Of a stretch of DNA of 64,000 nucleotides, positions 24,961 through 36,561 are shown in pieces. The notes below the pieces were generated by a model. The model did not search any database. It was not told the origin of the DNA and saw only the letters and a program-made list of their open reading frames with translations. Numbering within the stretch: position 1 is the first letter of the stretch; each line of letters begins with the position of its first letter. This DNA comes from Cryptomeria japonica (taxonomy: Eukaryota; Streptophyta; Pinopsida; Cupressales; Cupressaceae): assembly GCF_030272615.1 (NCBI RefSeq), contig NC_081413.1, forward strand, positions 24,430,501-24,494,500. The letters are read 5' to 3'. Made by a program: the position numbers and the translations under genes.

Positions 24961-25790
24961 TAAAAGAAAAATTGTCATTCTTTTGTAAACTAAAAATCTC
25001 ATATTTTCATGTTGGGGCTACTTCCCAGTTGTAACTCTAATTTTTAGTAGTTAGTATTTTTGGTCTAATTTAGTTTTATGGTGTTGTACTCATGTTACCT
25101 AGGTGTAAATCTATTGTCCCTTAATTTTTTTGTTCTAATGGTTTCTATCTAATTTGCAATGGGTTTGGGTCCTTTCCCATTTACATTAATTAAAAAAAAT
25201 TCACGTCCTTCCCATTTTACCTAGATTTTCAAGAGATAGTTATGCACAAGATCATGATCCTATTTTTGGACATCTCCCAAGCATCTACAATCATCAAACA
25301 TGATTATCTAGTGTACGGTCAGCTCTAGATTTCTCTTCCAATTTTTTCTTTGTTTCTACATCTCAAATATACCTTTTTGTTTTATGTTTTTATTCTATAT
25401 CTATTGCATTCTATCAAACCTTTTCATTTATTCATTGTTAGCATAGTTCATTCACACACACATCACAACCTCAATCTTTTACAAAAAAAAAGTGCAGAAT
25501 CCTAGTGCCTAGCTCTTCCTTGAGGATAATAGCTAGGCCTATTTGTATTTTAATATCATGAAGGATTGAGATCTCCTATGTTGGATTAATTATTCTAGAG
25601 ATTGATTTTCCTCCATTTCATTTAGGTAAGCCCAACATAGCTTACACTTGCACAAGCATACCTTATTCTCATTTGTTTTTTGGTGTTTAATTAGTTAGAT
25701 ATTGATATTTCATATCTTTTCATTTCTATTGCATATTTTATTTATCTTATGATGAAGGATACTCTCCTTAAAATAAAAACATAGCAACAA
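24960..25790. other. No gene seen
   Basis: T-rich non-coding DNA, probably including the 3' end of the LINE fragment to the A-run near 25190. Nothing else recognised. Confidence 0.5.
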
Positions 25791-26842
25791 CAATATACAA
25801 ATAAACAGAAAATGTAAAAAAGAAACGCTTGTTTTCTATTATCTCAATGGCATGAAATTACAACATTCAAAGAATAACATGCTACAGCCATATAGACATT
25901 CTCCTAGAACTCTCCTCTACCAGCCCCGTTTAGAAAATAGACAATGAAAGCATACGCTAATTTTTTGCGTAAAGAAAACGAGATGAATAATTTGTATAAA
26001 CTTACTAGTCTATAAAATATCATTGTCTAAATACTCATAATTAACAAGAAAGAATGACTTCTAATATGAAAAGGTAGTTGGAATGTCTTCTACTTAACAT
26101 AATGACACCAAATCACTGTAAAAAGTGTATATTTTCTTTAATGATCAATCACTGTTCAGGTGAGACAAGATATTAAAACTCTTTCCAGTATTCTTATATC
26201 TTAATCTGTCGCTGAAAATATTCTATCATTTAGCAGAAACAAGAATAAATTAGCGTACAATATCACTCCTTTCACGCACCATTTACTTTGCAGGCAGCTG
26301 TATGGGTATATACTGTAATATTTAGCTCTAATCATTAAATTGAATAGTATTTAAAAAATATTCACAAATTAGTACTCTTAAATTTAAACTTATAAACGAT
26401 TTTGTGATCTACATGCATAGCAAAGCTCTTTTCACATCCTTTTAAAGCTCTAATGACACTGTCAAAATATATATGCTCCATCTTCTTGGACATAATAGCA
26501 TGAATGTTAAAATCCCCAAATGCAATCTGCATTTTAATAAGGAAGGAATGTAGATATCAGTGAGGACAATACATATCTACCGAAAAGAAACTTCCATGAA
26601 AATAGCAGAGAAGAGATCAACATTATAGATCAAAAGGTAGATAACTTTCATGTGGATTTAAAGAGCTCTTAGAAATGAGAATTATAAAAAATATACGGTA
26701 TAAACCAAAACCATCTCCTGTGACTGTTAGTTCATTCAAAACAATCTATGTTGGTTATGCTTAGATCCAGTAAATAGAGATCATTCAAAACCATCTTATT
26801 TGAGAAAAACCTAAACATTTTGCAGACCACTTTCAGGTGCAC

Positions 26843-26914
26843 GCAGCTTGGCACGGTGCAATTGCATTTATATCAACTAGTGATAATCATGCTCATTGGA
26901 TCGTGCCAAACTGC
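26843..26914. promoter_or_regulatory. Inverted repeat GCAGCTTGGCACG / CGTGCCAAACTGC
   Basis: Arms at 26843-26855 and 26902-26914 are reverse complements at 12 of 13 positions, separated by 46 bases. The same pair occurs at 58225-58296 and 58505-58576. Conservation among diverged copies and a TATA-like sequence about 70 bases downstream hint at a paired protein-binding site, but function is inferred. Confidence 0.5.
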
Positions 26915-26985
26915 GGCTTCTGAAATGAATGAGCATTTTTCCTCTCAATCCCCACTACAATGCTTGAATTAGATGGTTGCATGGC

Positions 26986-26993
26986 TATTTATA
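26986..26993 (+). promoter_or_regulatory. TATA-like sequence TATTTATA
   Basis: GGCTATTTATAGGAAG lies downstream of the inverted repeat. The segment carrying it is missing in the 58.3 and 58.6 kb copies, so those would lack this element. No ORF begins shortly downstream. Confidence 0.3.
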
Positions 26994-27918
26994 GGAAGCT
27001 AAAAGCATTAAATATTCTATGAAGAGATTGGCCTCAAAGTATTGGGGGACCAATGCATTGTGTGGCGGGCCACACCACTCAAAGCAGCGCACATATTTTT
27101 CCAATCTTTTTATTCAACAAGAACTCATCACAGACTATGATAACAATGGATTTTTTTGGACTTCTCCTGAAAGTTTTTCAATATATCAATTATACAGGCC
27201 CACAGCCCCATGCAAGCCATTGTTTACAGTCAAAACATGCCGTCATTTGGTCTATGTTATTTATTTATATATTAATATTGGCAAGTCTTTTAAGAGATTG
27301 TTTGGGACATCTGAATTGTTGTAGTACGTAAAATACATAAAATTTGTAGAAAACTTTTTTTTACATTTGTAAAAATAAATTATTTTTAGTTAATTAAATT
27401 AAACTTATAATATTTATTAATTATTATAAAAACTATTATGAATATTAATTGGACTATTTAAAAATACGAAATCCACATACTAACAATGTTTCAAAGCTTA
27501 TCACACCCCAGATCAGCCAGGGATGGACGATGGAATGATTAATTTCCCACAAGAGGAAGGACACATGCTTTTCCCACAAATTCCATATGAAAATTTGTGC
27601 GCAGTAAGAACATTTTCAATTGGATGAAAAAAATAAATTAATAGCATTCTGTTTTATGTTTGGTCTCTGCATGTCGGCAAGTCACTGTTGTTGGGGAGCT
27701 GTCATTCAGAGGGAGGAGATAAAAAGACAGTGGGCATCCCATTTAGTTCTTTTATTTTTCTATTCATGACGGTGGATGTTAATTCAGAGGAATAATCGTG
27801 GCCAATAGAGAAAGTAAAATAGCGATGATGGAATGGTTTTTCAGTCAAAAAAAGGAAGAATCACGTAGGCTTTAATGAGAAGGCTTTGACTTTAATATTC
27901 AATCTTGATTTGAAATCT

Positions 27919-27966
27919 TTATGCAGATTTGTGCTATTGTCTTTATGCAGATTTGTGCTATTGTCA
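27919..27966. repeat. 24 bp tandem duplication
   Basis: TTTATGCAGATTTGTGCTAT followed by TGTC occurs twice in a row with no change, indicating a recent slip. Confidence 0.85.
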
Positions 27967-28084
27967 TTCGGTGTTGTTTTCTGCTATGCAACATATACGA
28001 TTTATTATGTTTTTTCTTTCGGAAAATGGATAAAAACATATGAATAAGTAAGTCTGAAAGAGGAAAATCTTCATTGGGGAAAAA

Positions 28085-28818
28085 AACAAAAAAAACAAAT
28101 CAAGTATCTTATTATAGAAATAGTAACAATGATCAATTCATATCATTTAGAAGAAGCTAAAATAACCATGAAGATTGATTTGAGGATAGGGACTCCCAAG
28201 ATTCTAAACTAAATATGAATAAAAGAGATAGAATAAAGTTTTGAGAAAGGCAAATAACATGTGCCACAAAATTTGTGAACCATTAAGAAGAGTTATAAAA
28301 ATTTCCTTTGTTCAAAAGAGATTAAAATCATTGAATCCAACTCACAAGCTTTCTCCAAGGTTGCAAGGATAGCATAGACCTTCATTTGATTATTAGTACC
28401 AAACCTATAGCTGAAGAAAAGTGAAATAAACTAAATCATTAAAATCATGCCCAATACAACCAATATCTTCATCAAGATTACCTATAGAAAAACCACTACT
28501 ATTCATTATTAAAACACGCAAAGGAGGACAAGACCATTTATCGGCCCTATTAACCTTATGAAAATATTTGACTTGAAAGTTAGAACGAAAAGATTCAACC
28601 AAATGATCCAAATCTAAGTTCTTCAAAATTAATATATAAGAGGGAATAATGATTTCATCATAAGTACACTTTGCTACTAAAGTATCTCTTAATGAGCCTA
28701 AACTCTTTCGTAATTTATAACCAATATAACTCTCCGACCAAAATTTCCAAATGACAAAGACGAGATTAATATCCCAAGCGACCGATAAGAAAGTGGCAAA
28801 ATTCAAACGATTCCCCAA
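28085..28818 (-). pseudogene. LINE ORF2 RNase H domain
   Basis: The open piece 28818-28405 ends with KWSCPPLRVLIMNSSGFSIG, then GCIGHDFNDLVYF. This matches the LINE RNase H start W..PP.G.LK.N.DG.S.GN....G.GG..RD, with the catalytic Asp of N.DG changed to Ser. Past a stop it continues in another frame with FGTNNQMKVYAILATLEKAC near 28400-28335, the second half of the fold. It follows the zf-RVT part at 28820-29180 on the same strand. Confidence 0.7.
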
Positions 28819-28819
28819 A

Positions 28820-29180
28820 CTAGTTTAGAAATAATATAAATAAGTAGCATTTATAAGGGGTTGGTTCCATATATTCCACCACTACCTCAAAAAACAACTA
28901 AAAAGGGAGATTAAAAAAAAGATGAGACACACATTCCTCATTGACACCATATAAAGCAGATTTAGAAGGGCCTTGAAATCCCCTCTTTCTAATATCATCC
29001 CATGCAAGATATTTATTTTGACAAAGACAAGAAATAAAGAAATCACACTTGGGCCAACAATTTTATGCCAAATATTTTTCTACCATGACAAATCCTCAAT
29101 CCCATACCTTTTCTCTTTTATTAATTGATTTCCATTAGAAATAAAATAAACTCATTTAGTATCATAGCCTTAAGCCTAAA
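28820..29180 (-). pseudogene. LINE ORF2 zf-RVT part, 3' half of split LINE
   Basis: Minus-strand DNA aligned with 18535-18900, encoding the zinc-binding tail of the LINE RT. It stops at 29180 where GypB's LTR begins, and the upstream part of the same LINE resumes at 55043. The five bases CTAAA at its end are repeated at 55043-55047. Confidence 0.7.
29176..29180. repeat. Target-site duplication CTAAA, left
   Basis: Directly precedes TGATGCAGG of the GypB 5' LTR and matches 55043-55047. Five bases is the usual duplication length for gypsy integrase. Confidence 0.85.
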
Positions 29181-29962
29181 TGATGCAGGAGCATCCCCGG
29201 TTCTTGGCAATCTTGCATCAACCAAACACATTTCTTTTCAAGTTGTTTTATGTTTTGCAGTTTCAGCATTTCTTTCTACATTTTCTTGCATTGGCTCACT
29301 GGATTTTGCAGAGCTGAATTTTTCTTGTGAACATGATCATTTTCCTTATTCCTAAACTGTGGGGCATTTAGATCATTTTCCGAGTTATCACTTCTGGATT
29401 CCGAGATAGTTTTCTGGATTAGAACACAGGAACCGCTTGGTCCTATTTTCTATTGGTGAATCTTCCGGATCCTTTCTGTAGCTTGCAGAGCCCCAATTCG
29501 TTGATTCCAATATTCCTTGGCATGTGACCGACCTTCCTTTTGATCCGTACTTCATCCTTTGGATATTTTGGAGGAATCTCTCTGGTGGAGGCTGACCTGG
29601 TGGTTTTTTACATTTGATCTCGTTCTTCGGCATTTCATCCCTCTTCGGCCAACCCGGATCCCTTTTGACCATATAAATCAATGGAATTAAGCATCATAAA
29701 TTATCAATGAGAACATAGAAGACATATCTTAAGATTCAGAGGTCGGAAGTTGACCGATTCTATAATTAAGCATGTATGTAGGAGGCCAGTGAGCCGAATC
29801 TTGTAACCCGGATGTTACCAGTTGTTTGTAATCAGTTTTCATGGTCTAATTCATTCACTTCTGCATTCCCTCCATCAGATCCTCTTGTTTCCATTGTGTT
29901 TAATCTTTCTTCCCCATCCAAATTGATCTCGCTGAGGTCCCTCTTAACTTGTGACTGTACCA
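29181..29962 (+). mobile_element. GypB 5' LTR
   Basis: 782 bp, TG...CA. Its second half is found again at 44051-44263 and 54790-55042 in the same order, with about 10% visible differences. A Met-type primer site follows two bases after the end. Confidence 0.9.
29670..29679 (+). promoter_or_regulatory. TATA box of GypB LTR
   Basis: CATATAAATC within GACCATATAAATCAAT is conserved in the 3' LTR piece at 44220. Its position inside the LTR fits the RNA polymerase II promoter of the element. Confidence 0.5.
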
Positions 29963-29964
29963 AG

Positions 29965-29977
29965 TGGTATTAGAGCC
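29965..29977 (+). other. GypB primer binding site
   Basis: TGGTATTAGAGCC resembles the initiator-Met tRNA complement TGGTATCAGAGC with one C-to-T change, and sits two bases past the LTR. Confidence 0.8.
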
Positions 29978-30032
29978 AGATTTCATTCCGGAGATTCTGT
30001 TGTCTTGAAGATTTTTTTGTAGGGTGGCAAAT

Positions 30033-31048
30033 TATGGATCCAACCTGTAACTGCAGAGGACTAGTGTGAAGATGGAGTGAAGAAATAGGAATGGTGGAGT
30101 GCATGGGAATGCAGACCCTGCTGTGATGGAAATGTTGAGAGGAATTGTAGCCCGGTTAGAAGCTGTTGAGATAGCCTAGAGAAGATTCTGACATATTGAA
30201 GATGTGAGCGGAGACGAAGAAGAAGAAGCACCAGTAGAACAAGTAGCAAACCCACCAACGACATCCATCCGGATCAAGAGAGGTTCTTGAGGGTTTTGAG
30301 TAGGGTGAACACTAAACCCTATTTTACCACAACAAAGTATGATGGAAAGTTGGATTCAAATTAATTAATGGATTGGATATCAGAAATGGAGAAGTACTTT
30401 GATTTTGAGAACACCGCAAAAGAAAGGAAGGTGAAATATGCCTGTACTCGGTTGAAAGGTCATGCATCTCTTTGGTGGGGACATTTGCAGGTTGATAGAG
30501 AGAGAAGAGGAAAAGACAAGATCAAATCATGGGAGCAGATGGTTGCCAATTTAAAATTAAAATTTATGCCTATTGATTATCAAGTAAATATGATCTATAA
30601 ATTGCATAAGTTAAAGTAGAAAGAATCTAGTGTGAAGCAGTATACCAAAGCATTCTACAAGTTGATTACAGATCCGGACATGTCGATGATGAGGTTGAAC
30701 AAGTTGCGAGATATTTGAATGGATTGTGGATGTCTATACAAGATGAACTCGGTTTGATCAAGTTGCAGAGTGTTGAAGAAGCTTACCAATATGACTTGAA
30801 AGCAGAAGAGAAGTTCAACAAAATACACAAGCAAAGATAGAGATGTAGACGTGAAAGGTTTTCCAAAGGAAGATTTCAAGGAGTCAGAGGATATTCAAGA
30901 GGAAGAGGAACCTGTGTAGATCATAACAAGGACAAAGAAGTGATCAAAGAAGGTAATTCATACTGGAACGATGACATAAATTTATACCGGAGAACAAAAC
31001 CTGATGGATACCGGAATGAAAGTTTTGGAAAAGATGATAGAATATAAG
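30033..31048 (+). pseudogene. GypB Gag (retrotransposon gag domain)
   Basis: The open piece 30368-30616 contains MDWISEMEKYFDFENTAKER, RLKGHASLWWGHL and WEQMVANLKLKFMP. This is the retrotransposon Gag core (W...ME..F.......K...A..KL...A..WW). It resumes after a stop with a second Gag half (SSVKQYTKAFYKL), then frameshifts and stops to a Lys/Glu-rich end. Gag forms the virus-like particle. Coding DNA ends abruptly at 31048, where the GypA LTR starts, so no zinc knuckle or pol is left. Confidence 0.8.
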
Positions 31049-32657
31049 TGATGTAGAGCCCCAAGGAACAAATGCTTATCACACAAACTCAATCCACTAG
31101 ACCCTCCACTAAGGTCTCAAAATTCACATGGATTCCTTGAAAACCCTGATAGAAACATGAAAGGACTCCTCTACACTCCCATTTTCTCAATGGAACCCCA
31201 CTATATCCATGAACAACTCATGGAGATAAAACTTCTCACATAAATACTATTCTTGACACCAACTCTCTTGTCGCCACCTATGGCTAACTTGGTTTATAAC
31301 ACATCCACCATTGCAAAATAGGTATGGACCCTATAGAACCTTTTGTCTAACCCTAGGAACATTGATTACAACCAAAATAAAACCCTTTGGTTTGTACAAA
31401 TGCAATCAAGATGACTGCCCTCAACAAGACACCTACTCCTAGTATCCCTGTTTTGAACTTTTAAGGCAAAAATCAGAAATACTCCTACTGATACCACTGA
31501 ATCTTGAAAAAAATTTATGCCTCCATTATTGACACAAAACACTTCCAAAACTTAGAACCCAACTCTTGCATTGACTGGTTCAAACACTATTGCTACAAGA
31601 GGGCTAAAAGGGCTTTTAGGCCATTTTTACAAAGAAACTACACTCCAAAGGTCTGATCCAATGACACCAATGGATGAAAAAGGTCTGAAAACATCCCAAA
31701 ACATCAAATCCAAGTCTAGAAGACTTATTTTTACCCCAATGCAATTTTTAACTGTCAAAACAGGCTAGTCACATGAGGATGCCTAGCCTAGGGCTTGATC
31801 CCAGACTCCATGAGTTCAATGGCCCACTTAGAAACCTCAAGAATCTTAAATTAAATTGTCTCCCCTACCATTCCTCATAATTTGAGACAATTTGGCCAGA
31901 GAAATGAGGGGTTAAGAAGACATTTCCTTAGAAACCCTGGTTTTGGAGGGTTTTCAGACCACCTGTTACAAAAATGCAGATATCTTCCTTATTACACAGA
32001 ATTTTCCTACCAAATAAAAGCCAAATGAACATTCACACATATGCCTATTTGAAGCAATGAATTAGGCTATACATTGAATCTGTACAATGTCTGTACAAGA
32101 GACTATTACAACAAAATTCTGGAAATTTCTGAGTGTTTATAGAAATTTGATTACAATCTTACATCCAAACTTCATCATCATCATTATTCTCGACCTCCAA
32201 GGATTTAAAATTTTTTTCTCCAACCTCTTCAACCGAATCCAACTGAACTTTGAATTAGTTAGCCATTGGAGGGAGATTAGTTACAAAGTGACAATAATTG
32301 AGAACAAAAGTTGTCATCAAATTTGATAACTTTACACAAACTTCACAACTTATGAAAATGGGCTATGTAACCTATTAGGACACATCATAAAACTTAAAAA
32401 TAGGCTGCATAGAAGCCAAAATCTATTTCTTGCCTCATTTAGTCATTTTGGATTTCATTTGACCATGACTGGCCAAATAGGTCCTAAGAAGCTCACACTA
32501 CAAAATGGCATCAAAGCCTTACATGGCTAATAAAAACAACTCAAATGGTTTTGAAAGACCTGATTACAACTCAAAAACATTCAAAGAACCTACAGAAACT
32601 TCTAAGAGCCTTTATTGCTCAAATGGTCTTCAAATCCTGCAAGGTGCTCCTGCGCCA
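31049..32657 (-). mobile_element. GypA 3' LTR
   Basis: About 1609 bp, minus strand TGGCGCAGGAGCACC ... GGGCTCTACATCA. The first 800 plus-strand bases match 43220-44033 closely (shared ACTATATCCATGAACAACTC and others). It sits right against GypB Gag at 31048. Confidence 0.88.
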
Positions 32658-32670
32658 TACTCCTGAGGGG
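32658..32670 (-). other. GypA polypurine tract region
   Basis: Minus strand CCCCTCAGGAGTA directly before the LTR start TGGCGCAGG. It is only moderately purine-rich, so it is placed mainly by position. Confidence 0.4.
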
Positions 32671-32680
32671 CATAGAAAAC

Positions 32681-32932
32681 TCAAATCTCTTGAGGAATGA
32701 GGTCTGCAACAAAATGTCCATTCTTTTGAATTTTGTTTTCATCAAGTAAGACACTCCACTTGACAAGATACTCCTTATAAGTCTTCTTTCTAGTCTTTTT
32801 GACCACCTTGGTGTCCATGATGTTGTCCAACTTCAAGGGTTGGTTAGGTGGTAGATCCTTGACCCAAAATTCATCTCTTTTTGATTGAAAGCCTGTATCT
32901 GAACCTAAATATTCACCTTTGTAAGGAAACAA
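32681..32932 (-). pseudogene. GypA C-terminal chromodomain-like tail
   Basis: After a stop next to the integrase end comes a piece with PPNQPLKLDNIMDTKVVK and KTYKEYLVKWSVLLDENKI. This resembles the chromodomain core (I..........EYLVKWKG.....ATWE), which in chromoviruses targets integration to marked chromatin. The aromatic cage is poorly preserved. It ends at QEI, 10-20 bases before the polypurine tract. Confidence 0.7.
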
Positions 32933-32935
32933 ATC

Positions 32936-34073
32936 TTAAGCATTGAAAATGGGTGATATGCCTAAGCCTTGAGGAAGTTCAATCTCATAGGTATTAGGAC
33001 CAAACTTATGCACAATCCTACAAGGACCAGTCTTCTTCATGAGCAACTTGGTTGGCTGCCCCTTTGGAAGTTTCTCTTTCTTCAAGTGTGCCATCACCAA
33101 ATCTCCCACCTTATACTGCGCATCCTGCTTCTTTTCATTGGCCTTCTCTTTGTACTTCTCGGTGTTCTTTTGGAGAGTTTCTCTTACTCTATCATGGATG
33201 TCTTTCATAGCCACTACAAAGTCTTCTCCCTGAGCACTCCTCCTCTCCAATCCTTGTAGATCTCTTAGTTCTAGAATGCCTCTTGGATGAATCCTATATA
33301 CAACCTCAAAACAACTTCTGCCTATTCTTCTATTGACAGAACCATTATAAGAAAATTCAACTTGAGGGATTATCATATCCCATGCTTGTCCAAGCTGCTT
33401 TGTGAGACATCTAAGAAAATTTCCCAAAGATCTATTCACTACCTTAGTTTGGCCATCGGTCTAAGGGTGATAGGCTGATGTGAAGGATAATTGAGTACCC
33501 AACTTCTTCCACAATGTATGCCCAAAGTGTCCCACAAACTTAGAGTCCCTGTCAGTCACAATGTTTAGAGGCAAACTATGTATTCTAACAATTTCATTGA
33601 AGAATAAGCCAACAATGTGGGAAGAATCATTAGTACATTTACATGGCAAAAAGTGAGACATCTTACTAAATTTGTCTACTACAACAAAAATGCTGTCAAA
33701 ACCTCTTTGAGTCCTAGGAAGACCCAAAACAAAATCCATGTTGATACCCTCCCATGGCCTATTAGGAATAGGGAGTGGTTGATATATAAACCTACATTTG
33801 ATGATGTTCCCTTATCCCTTTGGCATATGCTGCAACTTTCAACAAACTTCCTGACATCTGATTGCAACTTTGGCCAAAAATAGTACCTTTCACCTGTTCC
33901 AAGGTTTTATCAAGCCCAAAGTGACCTCCCAAACTACAACAATATTTCTTCTTGATAATGTTCTCCCTCATGGAGCATCTAGGGATACATAACTGACTCC
34001 CTTTGAACAACAACTCCTTCTGCAACAAAAACTTAGAAAAATCATAATGGTTGAATCTAAAAATTGAGTGCAA
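32936..34073 (-). pseudogene. GypA integrase
   Basis: The zinc-binding part is broken over 34073-33792 ([28 protein letters not shown] in the next frame). The core at 33739-33461 has [31 protein letters not shown] and [13 protein letters not shown], giving both Asp residues. After a stop (HP*TDGQ) the third residue reads TDGQTKVVNRSLGN, with Lys where Glu is expected. The C-terminal part runs to 32936 with KVGDLVMAHLKKE and GPCRIVHKFGPNTYEIELP. Inactive on several counts. Confidence 0.92.
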
Positions 34074-34513
34074 ACCTCATATATCTCACTAAAATCTTCA
34101 TCATCCTTGTATAATTGCTTGAGGGAATCAATTCCCACACTTTGCAACTGAGCTTCTTGTACCATGCACACCCTTCTAATCAATGCATCTGCCACTTTAA
34201 TTGTCTTCCCCTTCTTGTGCTTGATGGTAAATGTGTATGCTTGAAGGCGTTCAACCCACTTCATATGCTTGTGACTAGGCTTCTTCCGTCCATTCAGAAA
34301 ACTGAGGGCATGATTATCAGTATAAACAATGAATTCTTTAGGTAAAAGATAATGCTGACATTTCTTCAAGGCTTGTACCATTGCATACAACTCCAAATCA
34401 TATGTAGAATACTTCCTTTTAGCATCATTGAGTTTCTCTCTAAAGAAATCCACTGGTTTGACCTCTTGACTCAAGACAGCCCCTATGGCAAGATTACTAG
34501 CATCACACTCCAA
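33968..34513 (-). pseudogene. GypA RNase H
   Basis: Opens MECDASNLAIGAVLSQE (first Asp), then FREKLNDAKRKYSTYDLELY (Glu), FIVYTDNHALSFL (Asp) and ADALIRR (last Asp, normally ADALSRR). This is the complete motif series of gypsy RNase H. It removes template RNA. The frame continues a little past the domain into the integrase linker before a frameshift. Confidence 0.9.
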
Positions 34514-35477
34514 TTATTTCTCTCCCTTGATTGTGTCTAGGATAGGTGCACATATATGACTGAAATTATTGATGAACTTTCTATAAAATATTTCCAATCC
34601 ATGGAAACTTCTCACATCACCTACTATCTTCAGTGTTGGCCATGACAAGATAGCCTCAACCTTTCCTAGATTCATCTTCAAATCCCCCTTGGATATTACA
34701 AAACGAAGGTAGACAAGCTCCTCCTTCAAGAAGACACTCTTGTCCATATTGACCTTCAACTTTTCATCATGCAACTTCTTCAAAACCAAGTTTAAGTGCT
34801 CCAAATTCTCCTTCGTTGTCTTACTAAACATAAGAATATCATCAAGATAAACATCAACAAATTTACCAATGAAGTCTTTCAACACCTCATTCATGAGGCG
34901 CATAAAGGTTCTTGGGGAATTGGATAGACCAAAAAGCATCACCATTCACTCATAGAGACCTTCATTTGTTTTGAAGGTTGTCTTCCATTCATCTCCATGC
35001 CTTATTTTGATTTGATGATACCCACTCTTGAGATCAATTTTTAGAGTAGTAGCAAGCCCCTCCCAAACAGTCCATTAAGTCTTCAATTTTAGGCATAGGA
35101 AACCTATATCTTATGGGAATCCTATTGATGGCCCTAGAATTAGTCCATATTCTCCACTTACCATCCTTTTTAGGTGTTAGGACTATTGGGACAACACACA
35201 GACTAAGACTCTTTCTCACCAACCCCTTATCCAACAATTCTTGCACTTGGTTGGCAATCTCCTCATTCTGAGATGGAGTCATCTTATAGGTTGGTTGGTT
35301 TGGCAAAGTAGAACCTGGTATAAAGTCAATCTGATGACTTAGTTCCCTAATGGGTGGTAAAGTGTTAGACATTTCCTCCACCATTATGTTCTTAAACCTA
35401 TCCGACAATTGCTGCACCTCCTCGGGAATTTCTTCCTTACCGTGACTAGGCATATTAGGACTAGTTTTGGGCTTCAA
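34514..35477 (-). pseudogene. GypA reverse transcriptase
   Basis: The first piece, 35477-35034, has LSHQIDFIPGSTLPNQPTYK, GLVRKSLSLCVVPIVLTPKK and WRIWTNSRAINRIPIRYRFP. A frameshift lies near 35040, then a stop (YE*MV) near 34946. The second piece, 34945-34514, has the catalytic FVDVYLDDILMFSK (the YxDD motif), then HGLEIFYRKFINNFSHI. This is the usual gypsy RT order. The Asp pair is intact, but the gene needs at least two corrections to be open. Confidence 0.92.
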
Positions 35478-35525
35478 AATGAGAGCATGACCAAGGGTTC
35501 CTTCCTCCTTTAGGATGTTTAGAAA

Positions 35526-35999
35526 CTATTTTCCACTCACTAACATGACACTTGACCCAATATTCTTATCTACACCCTCATCCGGTAAAGGATCCATCTT
35601 GAATTTTCTCCCATTTTTGGTTATGATAAAGGATTTTCTTTTCCCATCATGTTGGGATTGTACATGGTACTGCCATGGACATCCTAACAATAGATGAAAA
35701 GCATCCATGGGGATCACATCATACAATATTTCATCCTTATACTCTCCTAGCTCAAATTCTACCCAAGATTGTTCATCGTCTAAGACCTGTTGCTCTTTAT
35801 TCAACCATGATACCTTATAAGGGTTAGCATGAGGTAACCATTTCAACTTTAATTTGTCTACCATCTTTGTGGAAACCAAATTGTCAGTAGAACCTGAATC
35901 AACTATTACCTTACATAGCTTACCATAGGCCTTGCACCTGGTTCTGAATAACATCTTCCTCTGAGGGGGCTCTTTCACTTGAAGTACCTTCAACAAACA
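35526..35999 (-). pseudogene. GypA aspartic protease
   Basis: Open from 35996. The active-site motif is IVDSGSTDNLVS near residues 32-43, in the standard D-[ST]-G context. QWVEFELGEY-like and DVIPMDAFHLLLGCPWQY follow, the usual plant gypsy protease end. It would cut the Gag-Pol polyprotein. The N-terminal side is cut at 36000 by the nested element, and the frame breaks before RT. Confidence 0.9.
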
Positions 36000-36000
36000 G

Positions 36001-36204
36001 ATATTACAATTAAATACAAAATAAAATAATCAAAATCCTGTCAGCTAGGATGTCAATAAACATTATTGTCGCTCCCGGTGAACTATCTTCCAGTGTAGAG
36101 TCTTTCGGTGTCGGTGCCTGCCGGTGCCATAAGATTGCAAGGTTGCCATCAATGACAACACCTTCAATCACCTTTAACTACCATTAGAGTGTGCAATGCC
36201 AACA
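36001..36204 (-). mobile_element. 3' LTR of pol-less element, truncated
   Basis: Matches 41936-42135 with scattered differences. It starts TGTTGGCATTGCACAC after the polypurine tract and stops at about 36001 after roughly 200 of 775 bases, joined directly to GypA protease DNA. A deletion across the junction is the likely cause. Confidence 0.8.
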
Positions 36205-36219
36205 ATCTCCCCCTTTGGC
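36205..36219 (-). other. Polypurine tract of pol-less element
   Basis: Minus strand CCAAAGGGGGAGATT immediately before TGTTGGCATTG, the classic form for plant LTR elements. Confidence 0.85.
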
Positions 36220-36561
36220 ATTGATGGCAACCCTCATGAGAAAAATCCAAAAAGTGTCCCCAAAATTGAAGTCCAAAAATCTTACCAAAACTGTGTGCTC
36301 CCCCTAAGCAAATGATATCTTTTGCAAGTCATTTTTCTCAGTTCTACTACTCCCCCTTGACATCAATGACAAAGATTGTCAAAATGTCGATGAGTGCAAT
36401 GCTTAGCTGGTACCTTGTAACCAGCTGGTTATAATCTGGAATAGGTCTGCTAATACCAAACTCAGGCTCTGAGTGAACATGTTGTTGTCCTTTAATGGTG
36501 CTTCTATTCTCTGAATAGTACCAATGAGATGATGAATTTTCTCTTCCAATGTCTTCTGTCC

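Larger units (their letters stand above)
25790..28010. repeat. Upstream-type block, diverged copy 1
   Basis: This non-coding block is related over most of its length to 56690-57262 and to 57620-59300. Shared landmarks in order are CCAAATCACTGTAA, AGCGTACAATATCACT (GCGTACAATATCACT here), ATTGAATAGTATTTAAA, ATATCAGTGAGGACAAT, CTTGGCACGGTGCAA, GATCGTGCCAAACT and ATTTGTGCGCAGTAAG. About 230 AT-rich bases at 27243-27470 are absent from the other copy. It looks like an upstream region duplicated without its downstream unit. Confidence 0.8.

Noticed and set aside
32969-33259. Plus-strand ORFs over GypA
   Set aside because: Antisense shadows of the integrase; the same applies to plus ORFs at 33287-33883, 34115-34540 and 35515-35697.
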